A DNA stretch of 64,000 bases from Pseudomonas lalkuanensis (GTDB lineage Bacteria; Pseudomonadota; Gammaproteobacteria; Pseudomonadales; Pseudomonadaceae): contig NZ_CP043311.1 in assembly GCF_008807375.1 (NCBI RefSeq), forward strand, positions 3,948,001 through 4,012,000. The letters are read 5' to 3'. A model generated the notes under the pieces. The model worked only from the letters and a program-made list of their open reading frames with translations, was not told the origin of the DNA and searched no databases. Positions within the stretch are counted from its first letter, which is position 1, and each line of letters starts with the position of its first letter. This document shows positions 24,901 to 36,395 of this stretch, in pieces. Made by a program: the position numbers and the translations under genes.

Positions 24901-26034
24901 ATGAGCTTATTGCAAGATGAGTTTGCCCAGGCCGATGGGCTCCGCTATCTCAACCATGCCGCCGTCGCGCCCTGGCCGAAACGCGCGACCCGTGCAGTCC
25001 AGAGCTTCGCCGAAGAGAACTGCCGCCTCGGCGCAAGGGACTATCCGGACTGGATAATAGTGGAGCGTCGCCTGCGCGAACGCCTTGCCAGACTACTGAA
25101 TACTCCGGCCACGGCTGATCTTGCGCTGGTCAAGAATACATCGGAAGCCCTTTCTTTCGTTGCCTTTGGTCTGGATTGGAATGCAGGCGATCAGGTCGTC
25201 ATCAGCGATCAGGAATTCCCGTCCAATCGGGTCGTTTGGGAGGCGCTGAAACGCTTCGGAGTGAATACCCTCCAGGTGCCGCTCAATGGATCAGATCCGG
25301 AAGGTGCCCTGATCGCCGCTATTGGCCCGCGCACGCGCCTGCTGTCCATCAGCGCAGTGCAATATGCCAGCGGCCTGCGTCTGGATCTGCAGCGCCTCGG
25401 CCAGGAGTGCCGCAAGCGCGGGGCTCTGTTCTGTGTTGATGCCATCCAGCAGCTGGGCGCCCTGCCCTTCGACGTCCAGGCCATCGATTGCGACTTCGCA
25501 ATGGCCGATGGACATAAGTGGATGCTGGGCCCCGAAGGCCTCGGGGTCTTCTATTGCCGCGCCGACCTGCGCCAGCAATTGAAACTCCACGAGTACGGCT
25601 GGCACATGCTGGAACACCCCGGCGACTACGAACGCCCCGACTGGGAACCCTCGCGCACCGCACGCCGCTTCGAATGCGGCAGCCCTAACATGCTGGGCGC
25701 CATGGCGCTGGAGGCGAGCCTGTCCTTGTTGGAGGAAGTGGGCATGGAACACGTGGCGAAAGACCTGGCCGAGCGCGTGCAATGGTTGCAGGACGGCCTC
25801 GTCCGGATACCTGGCGTGCAATTGCTGAGCCCACTCAATCCGCTGCGCCGCGCCGGCATTCTCAGCTTCCGCCTGGACGGATGGGACAACCAGGTGTTGT
25901 TCGAACGCCTGCGCGCCGAGCAGGTGGTCTGCGCCCAGCGCGGTGGCGGAATCCGCTTCTCGCCGCACTTCTACACCGAATTCCGTGTGCTGGACGAAAC
26001 GCTTGCGCTGCTGCGCCAGCTGGCAGACACATGA
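24901..26034 (+). CDS. Class V aminotransferase / cysteine desulfurase-like PLP enzyme
   Basis: PLP-dependent protein of 377 residues with fold type I class V features: LNHAAVAPWP (18-27), KNTSEALSFV (78-87), the SAVQYASG segment (151-158), CVDAIQQLGALP (178-189), and the Schiff-base Lys206 in MADGHKWMLGPEG. There is no accessory desulfurase gene nearby and no Cys loop that marks it as a desulfurase, so the substrate is uncertain. It is divergent from the TetR gene and followed by the RgsA-like RNA. Confidence 0.82.
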   Translation: MSLLQDEFAQADGLRYLNHAAVAPWPKRATRAVQSFAEENCRLGARDYPDWIIVERRLRERLARLLNTPATADLALVKNTSEALSFVAFGLDWNAGDQVVISDQEFPSNRVVWEALKRFGVNTLQVPLNGSDPEGALIAAIGPRTRLLSISAVQYASGLRLDLQRLGQECRKRGALFCVDAIQQLGALPFDVQAIDCDFAMADGHKWMLGPEGLGVFYCRADLRQQLKLHEYGWHMLEHPGDYERPDWEPSRTARRFECGSPNMLGAMALEASLSLLEEVGMEHVAKDLAERVQWLQDGLVRIPGVQLLSPLNPLRRAGILSFRLDGWDNQVLFERLRAEQVVCAQRGGGIRFSPHFYTEFRVLDETLALLRQLADT

Positions 26035-26086
26035 GGACTCAGCCGACGCCGCTGTATTCCAAATAGGTTTAAGAAACGCCACTGGG

Positions 26087-26092
26087 CTATCT
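26087..26092 (+). promoter_or_regulatory. RpoS-type -10 element of the RgsA-like RNA
   Basis: GCTATCT around 26086-26092 resembles the extended -10 element used by RpoS; no good -35 hexamer lies at 16-18 bases. It fits the reported RpoS dependence of RgsA. Confidence 0.45.
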
Positions 26093-26097
26093 GGACG

Positions 26098-26246
26098 CGG
26101 GGGGATAATGACTAATACTTCTTCTTACTGGCGCGCGGCATCTCCCCCCAAGTGCCCAGCCAGTCGAGGAACCGTGGATCGCGTTCCTTTGTTTTACTCC
26201 TAATGGTCTTGACCCGGATTCATCCCCCAGAACCCGGGTTTTTTTT
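26098..26246 (+). ncRNA. rgsA: Small RNA, probable RgsA (P16)
   Basis: The gap between the aminotransferase gene and convergent tatD matches the place of RgsA in P. aeruginosa (between PA2958 and PA2959). A CTATCT element at 26087-26092, preceded by G as in RpoS-type -10 regions, would start transcription near 26098; RgsA is known to need RpoS. A terminator stem ACCCGG (26212-26217) with CCGGGT (26234-26239) is followed by eight T. The 5' GGGGGGAT can pair with CTCCCCCC at about 26142-26149 or with ATCCCCC at 26222-26228. Length about 149 bases. Boundaries are estimates. A 31-codon frame lies inside. Confidence 0.72.
26212..26246 (+). terminator. Terminator of the RgsA-like RNA
   Basis: ACCCGG (26212-26217) pairs with CCGGGT (26234-26239), followed by T at 26239-26246. 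The convergent tatD gene ends at 26283. Confidence 0.85.
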
Positions 26247-26282
26247 GTGCGCGACTTTTGTCGGCCACCGAGGGAGAGCGCT

Positions 26283-27065
26283 TCAGCCGCGTCGGGCGAG
26301 GGGGAACAGGCGCAGATAATTCTCGCCGGTCTGCTCGGCGAATGCCTCGTACGACACGCCTCGCAAATCGGCGAGGAACTCCGCCACCTCACGCACGTAC
26401 TGCGGCAGGTTGGGCTTGCCGCGGTAAGGCACAGGGGCGAGATAAGGCGAATCGGTTTCCACAAGCAGGCGGTCGGCCGGCACCTGGCGGGCCACTTCTC
26501 GCAGTGCATCGGCATTGCGGAAGGTGACGATGCCGGAGAGCGAAATATAGAAACCGAGGTCGAGCGCGGCGCGGGCCATCTCCCAATCCTCGGTGAAGCA
26601 GTGCAGCACACCGGCCTGGGGAAGCGCCGCATCGCGCAACAGGCCAAGGGTGTCGGCACGGGCTTCACGGGTATGCACGATGACCGGCTTGCCAGTCATT
26701 TTCGCCGCCTCCAGGTGCAGGCGGAATGCCTGCTGCTGGAGCTCGGCGGCTTCAGGCTCGTAGTGATAGTCCAGGCCCGTCTCACCGATCGCCACCACAC
26801 GCGGGTGTTCCAGTTCTCCAAGCAGCCAGTCCAGCGCAACGGATTCACCCGGCTGCAGGTCGAGCGGGTGAACGCCGACGGAGCAGTGCACGTCGTCGTA
26901 ACGCTCGGCGAGGGACTTCACCGCCGTCGCGTTGTCGGCGCTCACGCCAATGCAGAGGAACTGACTGACACCACGAGCACGGGCGGCGTCGAGGGCAGCA
27001 TCAAGGGAGCCATCATGGGCGGCCAGGTCGAGGCGGTCCAGGTGGCAATGGGAGTCGATCAACAT
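26283..27065 (-). CDS. tatD: TatD-family metal-dependent hydrolase / deoxyribonuclease
   Basis: TIM-barrel metal hydrolase of 260 residues with the N-terminal metal motif DSHCHLDRL (3-11), GETGLDYHY (mid-protein), PVIVHTREA, LHCFTEDW and the C-terminal ETDSPYLAP. TatD-type proteins have 3'-5' exonuclease or related activity. It is the last gene of the fab-holB-pilZ minus-strand series; a REP-like repeat fills the 68 bases between it and pilZ. By order it corresponds to PA2959, a YcfH/TatD homologue. Confidence 0.92.
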   Translation of the reverse strand: MLIDSHCHLDRLDLAAHDGSLDAALDAARARGVSQFLCIGVSADNATAVKSLAERYDDVHCSVGVHPLDLQPGESVALDWLLGELEHPRVVAIGETGLDYHYEPEAAELQQQAFRLHLEAAKMTGKPVIVHTREARADTLGLLRDAALPQAGVLHCFTEDWEMARAALDLGFYISLSGIVTFRNADALREVARQVPADRLLVETDSPYLAPVPYRGKPNLPQYVREVAEFLADLRGVSYEAFAEQTGENYLRLFPLARRG

Positions 27066-27117
27066 GCTTCAAGGCTCCAGGCGCAGGCGCCAAGCTTCAA
27101 GCCTGCCGCTTGCAGCC
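27063..27117. repeat. GCTTCAAG-type repeat between pilZ and tatD
   Basis: GCTTCAAGGCTCCAGGCGC, then GCCAAGCTTCAAGCCTGCCG, then CTTGCAGC make tandem and mirrored copies of a GCTTCAAG / CTTGAAGC motif. This kind of element is common between Pseudomonas genes. It overlaps the tatD start codon region by two or three bases. Confidence 0.6.
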
Positions 27118-27133
27118 GGAGCCCGACGGCCGG

Positions 27134-27490
27134 TTACATGGTATGAGTGGGACGGTCGGACTTGAGGGCGCCGGCGAGGTAGGTCTCGATCTTGTTGCGT
27201 GCGCCGCTGTCACCATCGTTGAACTGGACGCCGATGCCCGCTGCGCGGTTGCCCTGGGCGCCCTTGGGGGTGATCCAGACCACCTTGCCGGCGACCGGGA
27301 TTTTCTCCTGCTCATCCATCAGGTTGAGCAGCATGAATACTTCGTCGCCCAGCTTGTAGGTCTTGTTGGTCGGAATGAACAGGCCACCGTTCTTGATGAA
27401 CGGCATGTAGGCGGCATACAGCACGGACTTGTCCTTGATGGTCAAGGACAGGATTCCATTACGCGGGCCCAGATTCGGCGGCAGGCTCAT
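27134..27490 (-). CDS. pilZ: PilZ, type IV pilus assembly protein
   Basis: PilZ protein of 118 residues, the founding type of the family, needed for type IV pilus assembly in P. aeruginosa (PA2960). It lacks the RxxxR and DxSxxG c-di-GMP contacts of binding PilZ domains, as known for the original PilZ, so it acts through protein contacts (PilB/FimX in related bacteria). The start at 27490 (MSLPPNLGPR) is preferred over an upstream in-frame start at 27553 that would overlap holB by 28 bases. It sits between holB and tatD as in other pseudomonads. Confidence 0.95.
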   Translation of the reverse strand: MSLPPNLGPRNGILSLTIKDKSVLYAAYMPFIKNGGLFIPTNKTYKLGDEVFMLLNLMDEQEKIPVAGKVVWITPKGAQGNRAAGIGVQFNDGDSGARNKIETYLAGALKSDRPTHTM

Positions 27491-27525
27491 GCGGTTTTCC
27501 TGGAAAGCTGGTTCAGCCAAGGATT

Positions 27526-30188
<2,663 letters not shown>

Positions 30189-30191
30189 GAA

Positions 30192-31007
30192 TCAGATGTC
30201 CAGTAGATCGCGGGCGATGGCCTGAAGTTTACGGGTCAGCGGCCCGACCGGCCAGTGATGGCCTGTTACAGAACGCACCGGCCAGACACCGAACAGGCTG
30301 TTGCAGAGGAACACCTCGTCGGCCTGGAGGAAATCCTCGAAGGGGATGTCGCGCACTTCGACCTTCAGGCCTTGGGCCCTGGCGCTGTCGAGCAGGGCCG
30401 CTCGCATCACACCGGCGACGCCGCAGCGCGAGAGGTCGGCGGTGATCAGCGCGCCCTCATGCACGATGAACAGGTTGCTGAAAACACCTTCGATTACGCG
30501 ACCGGACTGGTCACGCATCAGGCCCTCGGCAAACTCGCTGCCCTGCCACTCGTTCCGGGCCAGCACCTGCTCCAGTCGATTCAGGTGCTTGAGACCGGCA
30601 AGCAAGGGCTGCTCGGCAAGACGAGTCACACAGGGAAAGAGCTGGACGCCCTCGACTCCATTGACTTGCGGATAAACCGGGAACGGACTGCTCTGCAGGA
30701 TGCGTCGAGGCAAGGCGACAGGTGGTGGCGCATAGCCGCGCAAACCTTCGCCGCGGGTGATCATCAACTTGGCGACGCCCTCACCCAGCCCGGCTGAAAA
30801 GGCCAGCAGCTCCGTGCGCATCAGTTGGAGATCCAGTGGAATCCCGAGGCGCTGGCAACCTTCGGCCAGACGCGCCATGTGGTACTCGAGAAGCGGGGGC
30901 CGTCCGGCACGCACGGCGATGGTCTCGAAAAGCCCATCGCCGTAGGCCAGGCCGCGATCCTTGATGGAAAGCGACTCGGCCGGGTGACCGTCGACCCAGT
31001 TTGGCAT
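30192..31007 (-). CDS. pabC: PabC, aminodeoxychorismate lyase
   Basis: Class IV PLP enzyme of 271 residues that cleaves 4-amino-4-deoxychorismate to p-aminobenzoate for folate synthesis. The N-terminal segment is SIKDRGLAYGDGLFETIAVR; the Schiff-base Lys is in the LKHLNRLEQVLARNEW region; the phosphate loop segment is QSGRVIEGVFSNLFIV. Its ATG shares one base with the fabF stop (31007), so translation is coupled. Confidence 0.94.
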   Translation of the reverse strand: MPNWVDGHPAESLSIKDRGLAYGDGLFETIAVRAGRPPLLEYHMARLAEGCQRLGIPLDLQLMRTELLAFSAGLGEGVAKLMITRGEGLRGYAPPPVALPRRILQSSPFPVYPQVNGVEGVQLFPCVTRLAEQPLLAGLKHLNRLEQVLARNEWQGSEFAEGLMRDQSGRVIEGVFSNLFIVHEGALITADLSRCGVAGVMRAALLDSARAQGLKVEVRDIPFEDFLQADEVFLCNSLFGVWPVRSVTGHHWPVGPLTRKLQAIARDLLDI

Positions 31008-32251
31008 CAGCCTACGAACCGACGGAATACCAGGGAACCGTTGGTGCCACCGAAGCCGAAGGAGTTGGACAGCACGATATCCATCGGCATGGAACGCGCT
31101 TCGTGAGGTACGAAGTCGAGATCGCAGCCTTCGTCCGGCTCCTCCAGGTTGATGGTGGGCGGCGCTACCTGGTCGCGCAGGGCCAGCACGCTGAAGATCG
31201 CCTCCACCGCGCCCGCCGCACCCAGCAGGTGGCCGGTCATGGACTTGGTGGAACTGACTGCGAGCTTGTAGGCGTGATCGCCGAACACCGACTTGAGCGC
31301 CATGGCTTCAGCCACGTCACCGGCCGGAGTGGAGGTTCCGTGGGCGTTGACGTATTGCACCTGGTCGGCGTTCAGGCCGGCATCGCGCAGGGCATTGCTC
31401 ATGCAACGGGCGGCACCGGCGCCATCTTCCGGCGGGGAAGTCATGTGGTAGGCGTCGCCACTCATGCCGAAACCGATGAGCTCGGCATAGATGGTTGCGC
31501 CACGAGCCTTGGCGTGTTCGAGCTCTTCCAGCACCAGGGCACCGGCGCCGTCGGACAGCACGAAACCATCACGCCCCTTGTCCCATGGACGGCTGGCGCG
31601 AGTCGGATCGTCATTGCGGGTCGACAGCGCACGAGCTGCGCCGAAACCACCGAGGCCGAGGCCGCAGGCGGCCATCTCGGAACCACCGGCGACCATGACG
31701 TCCGCTTCGCCATAGGCGATGTTGCGAGCCGCCATGCCGATGCAGTGGGTGCCGGTGGTGCACGCGGTGGCGATGGCGTAGTTCGGCCCCTGGATACCCA
31801 GGTGGATCGACAGGAAGCCGGACACCATGTTGATGATCGAACCCGGAACGAAGAACGGTGAGATCCGGCGCGGTCCCTGCTCGTGCAGGGATTTGCAGTT
31901 GTTCTCGATGTTGGTCAGGCCGCCGATGCCGGAGCCCATGGCCACGCCGATGCGCTCGCGATTGGCGTCGGTGACCTCGAGACCGGAGTCGCGAACGGCC
32001 TGGAAGCTCGCTGCGAGGCCGTACTGGATGAACAGGTCGAGCTTGCGCGCTTCCTTGGCCGACAGATACTCCTCGACATTGAACCCCTTCACCGAACCAC
32101 CGAAACGGGTGGAATAGGCGGACAGGTCCATATGCTCGATCAGGCCAATGCCACTACGGCCAGCCAGAATTCCCTGCCAGCTGCTCGATACATCGGTACC
32201 CAGCGGCGACAGCATGCCAAGGCCAGTGACCACGACGCGTCTACGCGACAC
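31007..32251 (-). CDS. fabF: FabF, beta-ketoacyl-ACP synthase II
   Basis: Condensing enzyme of 414 residues that extends acyl-ACP with malonyl-ACP. The active-site cysteine is in [12 protein letters not shown]; the two histidines are in [12 protein letters not shown] and [13 protein letters not shown]. The start is taken as GTG at 32251 (protein [15 protein letters not shown]), because AAGAAGGAG directly before it is a strong ribosome site and 414 residues is the Pseudomonas length; an ATG at 32269 would use that ribosome site as codons. acpP is upstream, with a terminator and a repeat in between. Confidence 0.95.
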   Translation of the reverse strand: MSRRRVVVTGLGMLSPLGTDVSSSWQGILAGRSGIGLIEHMDLSAYSTRFGGSVKGFNVEEYLSAKEARKLDLFIQYGLAASFQAVRDSGLEVTDANRERIGVAMGSGIGGLTNIENNCKSLHEQGPRRISPFFVPGSIINMVSGFLSIHLGIQGPNYAIATACTTGTHCIGMAARNIAYGEADVMVAGGSEMAACGLGLGGFGAARALSTRNDDPTRASRPWDKGRDGFVLSDGAGALVLEELEHAKARGATIYAELIGFGMSGDAYHMTSPPEDGAGAARCMSNALRDAGLNADQVQYVNAHGTSTPAGDVAEAMALKSVFGDHAYKLAVSSTKSMTGHLLGAAGAVEAIFSVLALRDQVAPPTINLEEPDEGCDLDFVPHEARSMPMDIVLSNSFGFGGTNGSLVFRRFVG

Positions 32252-32302
32252 AGCGATCTCCTTCTTCAATCTCTACACGGCGGTTGATTCGGATTAACAG
32301 AC

Positions 32303-32348
32303 TGTTGAAAAGCCCGGCAGGTAACGCGCAATCCGTGGTTTTTCAACA
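32303..32348. repeat. TGTTGAAAA inverted repeat between acpP and fabF
   Basis: TGTTGAAAA at 32303-32311 mirrors TTTTCAACA at 32340-32348 across 28 bases. It resembles GTTGAAAA-type intergenic elements in Pseudomonas. It lies between the acpP terminator and the fabF start. Confidence 0.5.
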
Positions 32349-32357
32349 ATCGGCTAA

Positions 32358-32395
32358 AGAAAAGCCGCACGCCCAATCGGGTCGTGCGGCTTTTC
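32358..32395. terminator. Terminator after acpP
   Basis: AAAAGCCGCACG and CGTGCGGCTTTTC form a perfect stem of about 12 bases around CCCAATCGGGT, with A/T-rich flanks on both sides. It should stop or attenuate transcripts from acpP before fabF. Confidence 0.9.
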
Positions 32396-32419
32396 CGCGT
32401 CGGGTAACCGACGACTACA

Positions 32420-32656
32420 TTACTGCGCGTGAGCGTTGATGTAGTCGATGGCTTCCTGAACGGTGGTGATCTTCTCGGCTTGCTCGTCCGGGATTTCGGT
32501 CTCGAATTCCTCTTCCAGAGCCATCACCAGCTCAACGGTGTCAAGGGAGTCGGCGCCCAGGTCTTCAACGAAGGAAGCGCTGTTGGTGACTTCGTCTTCT
32601 TTGACGCCCAGTTGCTCGGCGACGATTTTCTTGACGCGTTCTTCGATGGTGCTCAT
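32420..32656 (-). CDS. acpP: AcpP, acyl carrier protein
   Basis: Acidic carrier protein of 78 residues. The phosphopantetheine serine is Ser37 in [18 protein letters not shown]. It carries all acyl intermediates of fatty acid synthesis. It has its own promoter (about 32704-32731) and terminator, consistent with the very high amount of this protein needed in cells, although it lies between fabG and fabF. Confidence 0.98.
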   Translation of the reverse strand: MSTIEERVKKIVAEQLGVKEDEVTNSASFVEDLGADSLDTVELVMALEEEFETEIPDEQAEKITTVQEAIDYINAHAQ

Positions 32657-32703
32657 ACCTTGTTTTCACTCCTATGGAAAAATCCGTGCAGCTGGGGCTG
32701 CAG

Positions 32704-32731
32704 TGTATAGAAAGGGTTTTCCGCATTTCAA
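32704..32731 (-). promoter_or_regulatory. Sigma-70 promoter for acpP
   Basis: On the minus strand TTGAAA (32731-32726), a 16-base spacer and TATACA (32709-32704). Transcription would begin near 32697, with a leader of about 40 bases. Confidence 0.65.
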
Positions 32732-32847
32732 GCTGAACGCCTGAACCCTTTCAGGATCGCCGCAACGAAATGTCTATAACCCGACTGCACTCTTATAGCG
32801 AATTCTAGACAGGGCATATGACAGCTTCCTGAAGGAATTCGTCACAT

Positions 32848-33591
32848 TCAGCTCATGTACATGCCGCCGTTCACCGGAATGGTGGCGCCGGTGACGTAGG
32901 CAGCGCCGTCGGAAGCGAGGAATCCAACCACCTTGGCGATCTCTTCGGCCTGGCCCAGACGCCCCAGGGGAATCTGGGTGAGCAGCGCATCGCGCTGAGC
33001 TTCTGGCAGTTCGCGGGTCATGTCGGTGTCGATGAAGCCCGGAGCCACCGAGTTGACGGTGATGGCGCGGGAGCCGACTTCGCGGGCCAGGGCACGGCTG
33101 AAACCTTCCAGGCCAGCCTTGGCTGCTGCGTAGTTGGTCTGGCCGGCGTTACCCATGGCACCCACCACCGAACCGATGTTGATGATGCGACCCCAGCGAG
33201 CCTTGGTCATGCCGCGCAGGACGGCCTTGGACAGGCGGTACAGGCTGTTGAGGTTGGTGTTGATGACGTCGAACCATTCGTCGTCTTTCATGCGCAGCAT
33301 CAGGTTGTCGCGAGTGATGCCGGCGTTGTTCACCACGATCAGCGGCTGACCAAGGTGCTGCTGAATGTGTTCCAGGGTGCTGGCGACCGATTCGTCACTG
33401 CTGACGTCGAGTACCAGACCGGCACCTTCGATGCCGTTTTCCTTGAGGAACTCGGCGATGCGCTCGGCACCGGAAGAGGAGGTCGCAGTGCCGATTACCA
33501 CGGCGCCCTGACGGCCCAGCTCGAGGGCGATAGCCTGGCCAATGCCGCGGCTCGCACCGGTGACCAATGCCACCTTACCTTGCAGACTCAT
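32848..33591 (-). CDS. fabG: FabG, 3-oxoacyl-ACP reductase
   Basis: NADPH-dependent SDR of 247 residues that reduces 3-oxoacyl-ACP. Motifs: TGASRGIG at about 12-19, NNAGITRDNLMLRM, and the catalytic Tyr-Ala-Ala-Ala-Lys in QTNYAAAKAGLEGF. C-terminal VNSVAPGFIDTDMT and VTGATIPVNGGMYM are typical. It begins 15 bases after fabD. The 191 bases between it and acpP contain the acpP promoter. Confidence 0.97.
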   Translation of the reverse strand: MSLQGKVALVTGASRGIGQAIALELGRQGAVVIGTATSSSGAERIAEFLKENGIEGAGLVLDVSSDESVASTLEHIQQHLGQPLIVVNNAGITRDNLMLRMKDDEWFDVINTNLNSLYRLSKAVLRGMTKARWGRIINIGSVVGAMGNAGQTNYAAAKAGLEGFSRALAREVGSRAITVNSVAPGFIDTDMTRELPEAQRDALLTQIPLGRLGQAEEIAKVVGFLASDGAAYVTGATIPVNGGMYMS

Positions 33592-33606
33592 AGGTCTTCT
33601 CCTTGT

Positions 33607-34545
33607 TCAGGCCAGCGCAGCACGGGCGGCTGCGAAAGCATCAGGGGTATCCAGGTTGTGGGTGTTGACACCCTTCACGCAGCGCTTGTTCAGGCCGGAC
33701 AGCACTTTGCCCGGGCCGCACTCGACCAGGTCGGTAACGCCACGCTCGGACAGGCTAACCATCGACTCTACCCAGCGAACCGGGCTGTACAGCTGGGCCA
33801 GCAGGTCGCGCTTGAGCTCGGCAAGATCGGCGACCACTGCAGCGCTGACGTTCTGCACCAGCGGAATCTGCGGAGCCTGCCAGGCCAGGGCTTCGACCGA
33901 TTCGGCGAAGCGCTCGGCGGCGGGCTTCATCAGCGCGCAGTGGGACGGAACACTCACCGGCAGCGGCATGGCGCGCTTGGCGCCACGAGCCTTGCAAGCC
34001 TCGATGGCACGCTCGACCGCGGCAGCGGCACCAGCGATCACCACCTGGCCAGGTGCGTTGAAGTTCACGGCACTAACGACTTCACCCTGAGCGGCCTCGG
34101 CGCAGGCGGCCAGCACATCGGCATCTTCCAGGCCGAGAATGGCAGCCATGCCACCCTGCCCTGCCGGTACGGCCTGCTGCATCAGTTGACCACGACGCTC
34201 CACCAGCTTCACCGCATCGGCGAAGCCCAGGCTGCCGGCAGCCACCAGGGCGGAGTATTCGCCCAGGCTATGACCCGCGACGTAGGCCGGACGCGCACCG
34301 CCTTCAGCCAGCCACAGGCGCCACAGGGCGATAGAGGCGGCGAGGATGGCGGGCTGGGTCTTGTCGGTCTGATTGAGCTGCTCTTCCGGACCTTGCTGGG
34401 TCAGTGCCCAGAGGTCATAACCGAGCGCCTCGGAGGCTTCGGCGAAGGTATCCAGGACCAGCTTTTGCTGGCCCCCCTGCTCGGCCAGCATGCCCAGAGA
34501 CTGGGAACCCTGACCGGGAAAAACGAAAGCGAGGGATGCGGACAT
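33607..34545 (-). CDS. fabD: FabD, malonyl-CoA:ACP transacylase
   Basis: Transacylase of 312 residues that moves malonyl from CoA to ACP. It opens with LAFVFPGQGSQSLGML, has the nucleophile serine in AGHSLGEYSALVAAG, and the histidine in VPSHCALMKPAA. The start at 34545 (MSASLAFVFPGQG) is preferred over an in-frame start at 34599 because the added residues are unlike the family. It follows plsX by about 100 bases. Confidence 0.97.
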   Translation of the reverse strand: MSASLAFVFPGQGSQSLGMLAEQGGQQKLVLDTFAEASEALGYDLWALTQQGPEEQLNQTDKTQPAILAASIALWRLWLAEGGARPAYVAGHSLGEYSALVAAGSLGFADAVKLVERRGQLMQQAVPAGQGGMAAILGLEDADVLAACAEAAQGEVVSAVNFNAPGQVVIAGAAAAVERAIEACKARGAKRAMPLPVSVPSHCALMKPAAERFAESVEALAWQAPQIPLVQNVSAAVVADLAELKRDLLAQLYSPVRWVESMVSLSERGVTDLVECGPGKVLSGLNKRCVKGVNTHNLDTPDAFAAARAALA

Positions 34546-34648
34546 TGAGTGAGGTCCCTTATCTGGCGGTATAGGGAGATTGACGCCCGGCATAGCCAAG
34601 CGCAGGAAACTGACAGTTGGATGACAGGCTGCCGGTAGCGGTCACATC

Positions 34649-35659
34649 CTACAGCAACAGATGCTCCAGACGACCGTGAAGACGCTGCGGCAGATTCTCG
34701 CGAACCTCGATCAGCGCGCGACGAATGGCACTCTGGAAACCATCCGAACCAGCCGAGCCGTGGCTCTTGATGACGATACCCTGCAACCCGAGGAAGCTGG
34801 CTCCATTGTGGCGCGCGGGCGTCAATTCGGTACGCAGGCGGCGCAACAACGGCAGCGCCAGCACACCCACTATGCGAGCGCCGAGGCTCTCGTTGAACAA
34901 GGCCTCCATGCGCGAGGAAATCATCGAAGCCAACCCCTCGCTGGACTTCAGCAGGATGTTGCCGACGAAACCGTCACACACCACCACATCTGCATCACCA
35001 CGGTAAAGACCGTCGCCCTCGATGTAGCCGATGTAGTTGAGACCCTCGGCTTGCTGCAGCAAGTTCGCCGCCAACTTGACCTGCTGGTTGCCCTTGATGT
35101 CTTCAGTACCGACATTCAGAAGCGCAACCCTCGGACGAGCAGTGCCCAAGGCTTCGGCAGCGACCGCTCCCATCACGGCGAACTGATAGAGATGCTCGGC
35201 ACTGCAATCGACGTTAGCCCCCAGATCCAGCAGGTGGCAATGGCCACGAGCCGTGGGAATAGCACTGACCATTGCCGGACGATCGATGCCGGGCAAGGTC
35301 TTCAGGACATAGCGGGAAAGCGCCATCAAGGCGCCAGTATTGCCAGCACTGACGCAGGCCTGGGCACGACCGTTTCGCACCAATTCGAGCGCGACGCGCA
35401 TCGAAGCATCCGGCTTGCCACGCAAGGCTTGCGCCGGGCGCTCATCCATGGCGATCACTTCGCTGGCATGCTCGATTTGCAGGCGCTGGCGATCAACCGC
35501 TGGAATGCGGGCGACTAGTTCTTCGAGAAGAGGAGCTTGGCCGACGAGGACCAGGTGAAGCGAGGGGAATTCAGCCAGACAGGCGACGCTGGCTGGAACA
35601 ATGCAGCGGGGACCGTAGTCCCCGCCCATTGCATCAATCGCGATGATCGAGGCAGCCAA
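34649..35659 (-). CDS. plsX: PlsX, phosphate acyltransferase
   Basis: Acyl-ACP:phosphate acyltransferase of 336 residues, the first step from fatty acid to phospholipid synthesis by the PlsX/PlsY route. Signature segments: [12 protein letters not shown] at the N-terminus, [26 protein letters not shown] and [15 protein letters not shown]. It starts three bases after rpmF, part of yceD-rpmF-plsX-fabD. Confidence 0.97.
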   Translation of the reverse strand: MAASIIAIDAMGGDYGPRCIVPASVACLAEFPSLHLVLVGQAPLLEELVARIPAVDRQRLQIEHASEVIAMDERPAQALRGKPDASMRVALELVRNGRAQACVSAGNTGALMALSRYVLKTLPGIDRPAMVSAIPTARGHCHLLDLGANVDCSAEHLYQFAVMGAVAAEALGTARPRVALLNVGTEDIKGNQQVKLAANLLQQAEGLNYIGYIEGDGLYRGDADVVVCDGFVGNILLKSSEGLASMISSRMEALFNESLGARIVGVLALPLLRRLRTELTPARHNGASFLGLQGIVIKSHGSAGSDGFQSAIRRALIEVRENLPQRLHGRLEHLLL

Positions 35660-35662
35660 GGA

Positions 35663-35845
35663 TTACTCGGCAGCGCCCTTGTCGACCACTTTGCGACCGC
35701 GGTAGAAACCGTCCGGAGAAACGTGGTGGCGCAGGTGAACTTCACCGGTGCTCTTCTCTACGGACAGTGCGTTGGCTTCGAGGGCGTCGTGGGAACGACG
35801 CATGTCGCGTGCCGAGCGGGATTTTTTGTTCTGCTGAACAGCCAT
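35663..35845 (-). CDS. rpmF: Ribosomal protein L32
   Basis: Protein of 60 residues starting [20 protein letters not shown], the standard L32 N-terminus, with the [13 protein letters not shown]-terminal part. It has no zinc-binding cysteines, so it is the zinc-independent form. The start at 35845 is used; an in-frame ATG two codons upstream is less usual. It lies 13 bases after yceD. Confidence 0.97.
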   Translation of the reverse strand: MAVQQNKKSRSARDMRRSHDALEANALSVEKSTGEVHLRHHVSPDGFYRGRKVVDKGAAE

Positions 35846-35858
35846 AATCAATTAACTC

Positions 35859-36386
35859 CTAAACGTTTGGGTCACGCTTTAACTGCGCCAGTACGCTGAA
35901 CGGGTTGGACCGCGAAACCTCGTCCTCGCTCGGCTCGGGCTCATCGAGACCCGCCGGCTGCTGGCAATCTTCAGGGTCATGGGCCGGAACTATGGGGAGG
36001 GCGAGCAACAGCTCATCCTCGACCAGAGTCATCAGATCCAGCGGATCCTCTCCCACTTCCAGCACGTCATAGCCCTTCGGCAGCGACTGACTGTCAGCCC
36101 CTTCCCTCACCACGGCGTAATCACATTCGCTGTGGATGTTCAGGGCGACCAGCTCTAGACAACGCTGGCAAACCATCTTGACCTCAACGTCGATCCGACT
36201 GTGGATGACCACAGCACGACGCTCATCACGGCCAAACGACAGGCGCACATGAATGCTGCCTGCATTGTCCGCAAGGGGGTCGCAGAGTCGCTCCAGGCTG
36301 GCGAGCGCGATCTCACCCTCTAGAGTGACTTCGCGGTCCGCCAACTTGCGCGGATCTACATGAGGTGGAATCGGCCCATTCAACAT
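35859..36386 (-). CDS. yceD: YceD (DUF177), 23S rRNA accumulation protein
   Basis: Protein of 175 residues matching YceD/DUF177, reported to support 23S rRNA accumulation. The cysteine segment VCQRCLELVALNIHSECDYAVV is present, followed by an acidic C-terminus. It heads the rpmF-plsX-fab operon. The only start fitting the family is the ATG at 36386, which lies just nine bases after the -10 element of its promoter, with no ribosome site in front. Confidence 0.92.
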   Translation of the reverse strand: MLNGPIPPHVDPRKLADREVTLEGEIALASLERLCDPLADNAGSIHVRLSFGRDERRAVVIHSRIDVEVKMVCQRCLELVALNIHSECDYAVVREGADSQSLPKGYDVLEVGEDPLDLMTLVEDELLLALPIVPAHDPEDCQQPAGLDEPEPSEDEVSRSNPFSVLAQLKRDPNV

Positions 36387-36395
36387 AGGCGCGAC

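Noticed and set aside
24901..26034. Cysteine desulfurase (IscS/SufS)
   Set aside because: The class V fold fits, but there is no catalytic Cys loop of the right kind and no isc or suf genes nearby.
32252..32269. ATG start of fabF six codons upstream
   Set aside because: The stretch is a strong ribosome site for the GTG at 32251, and the shorter protein has the known length and N-terminus.
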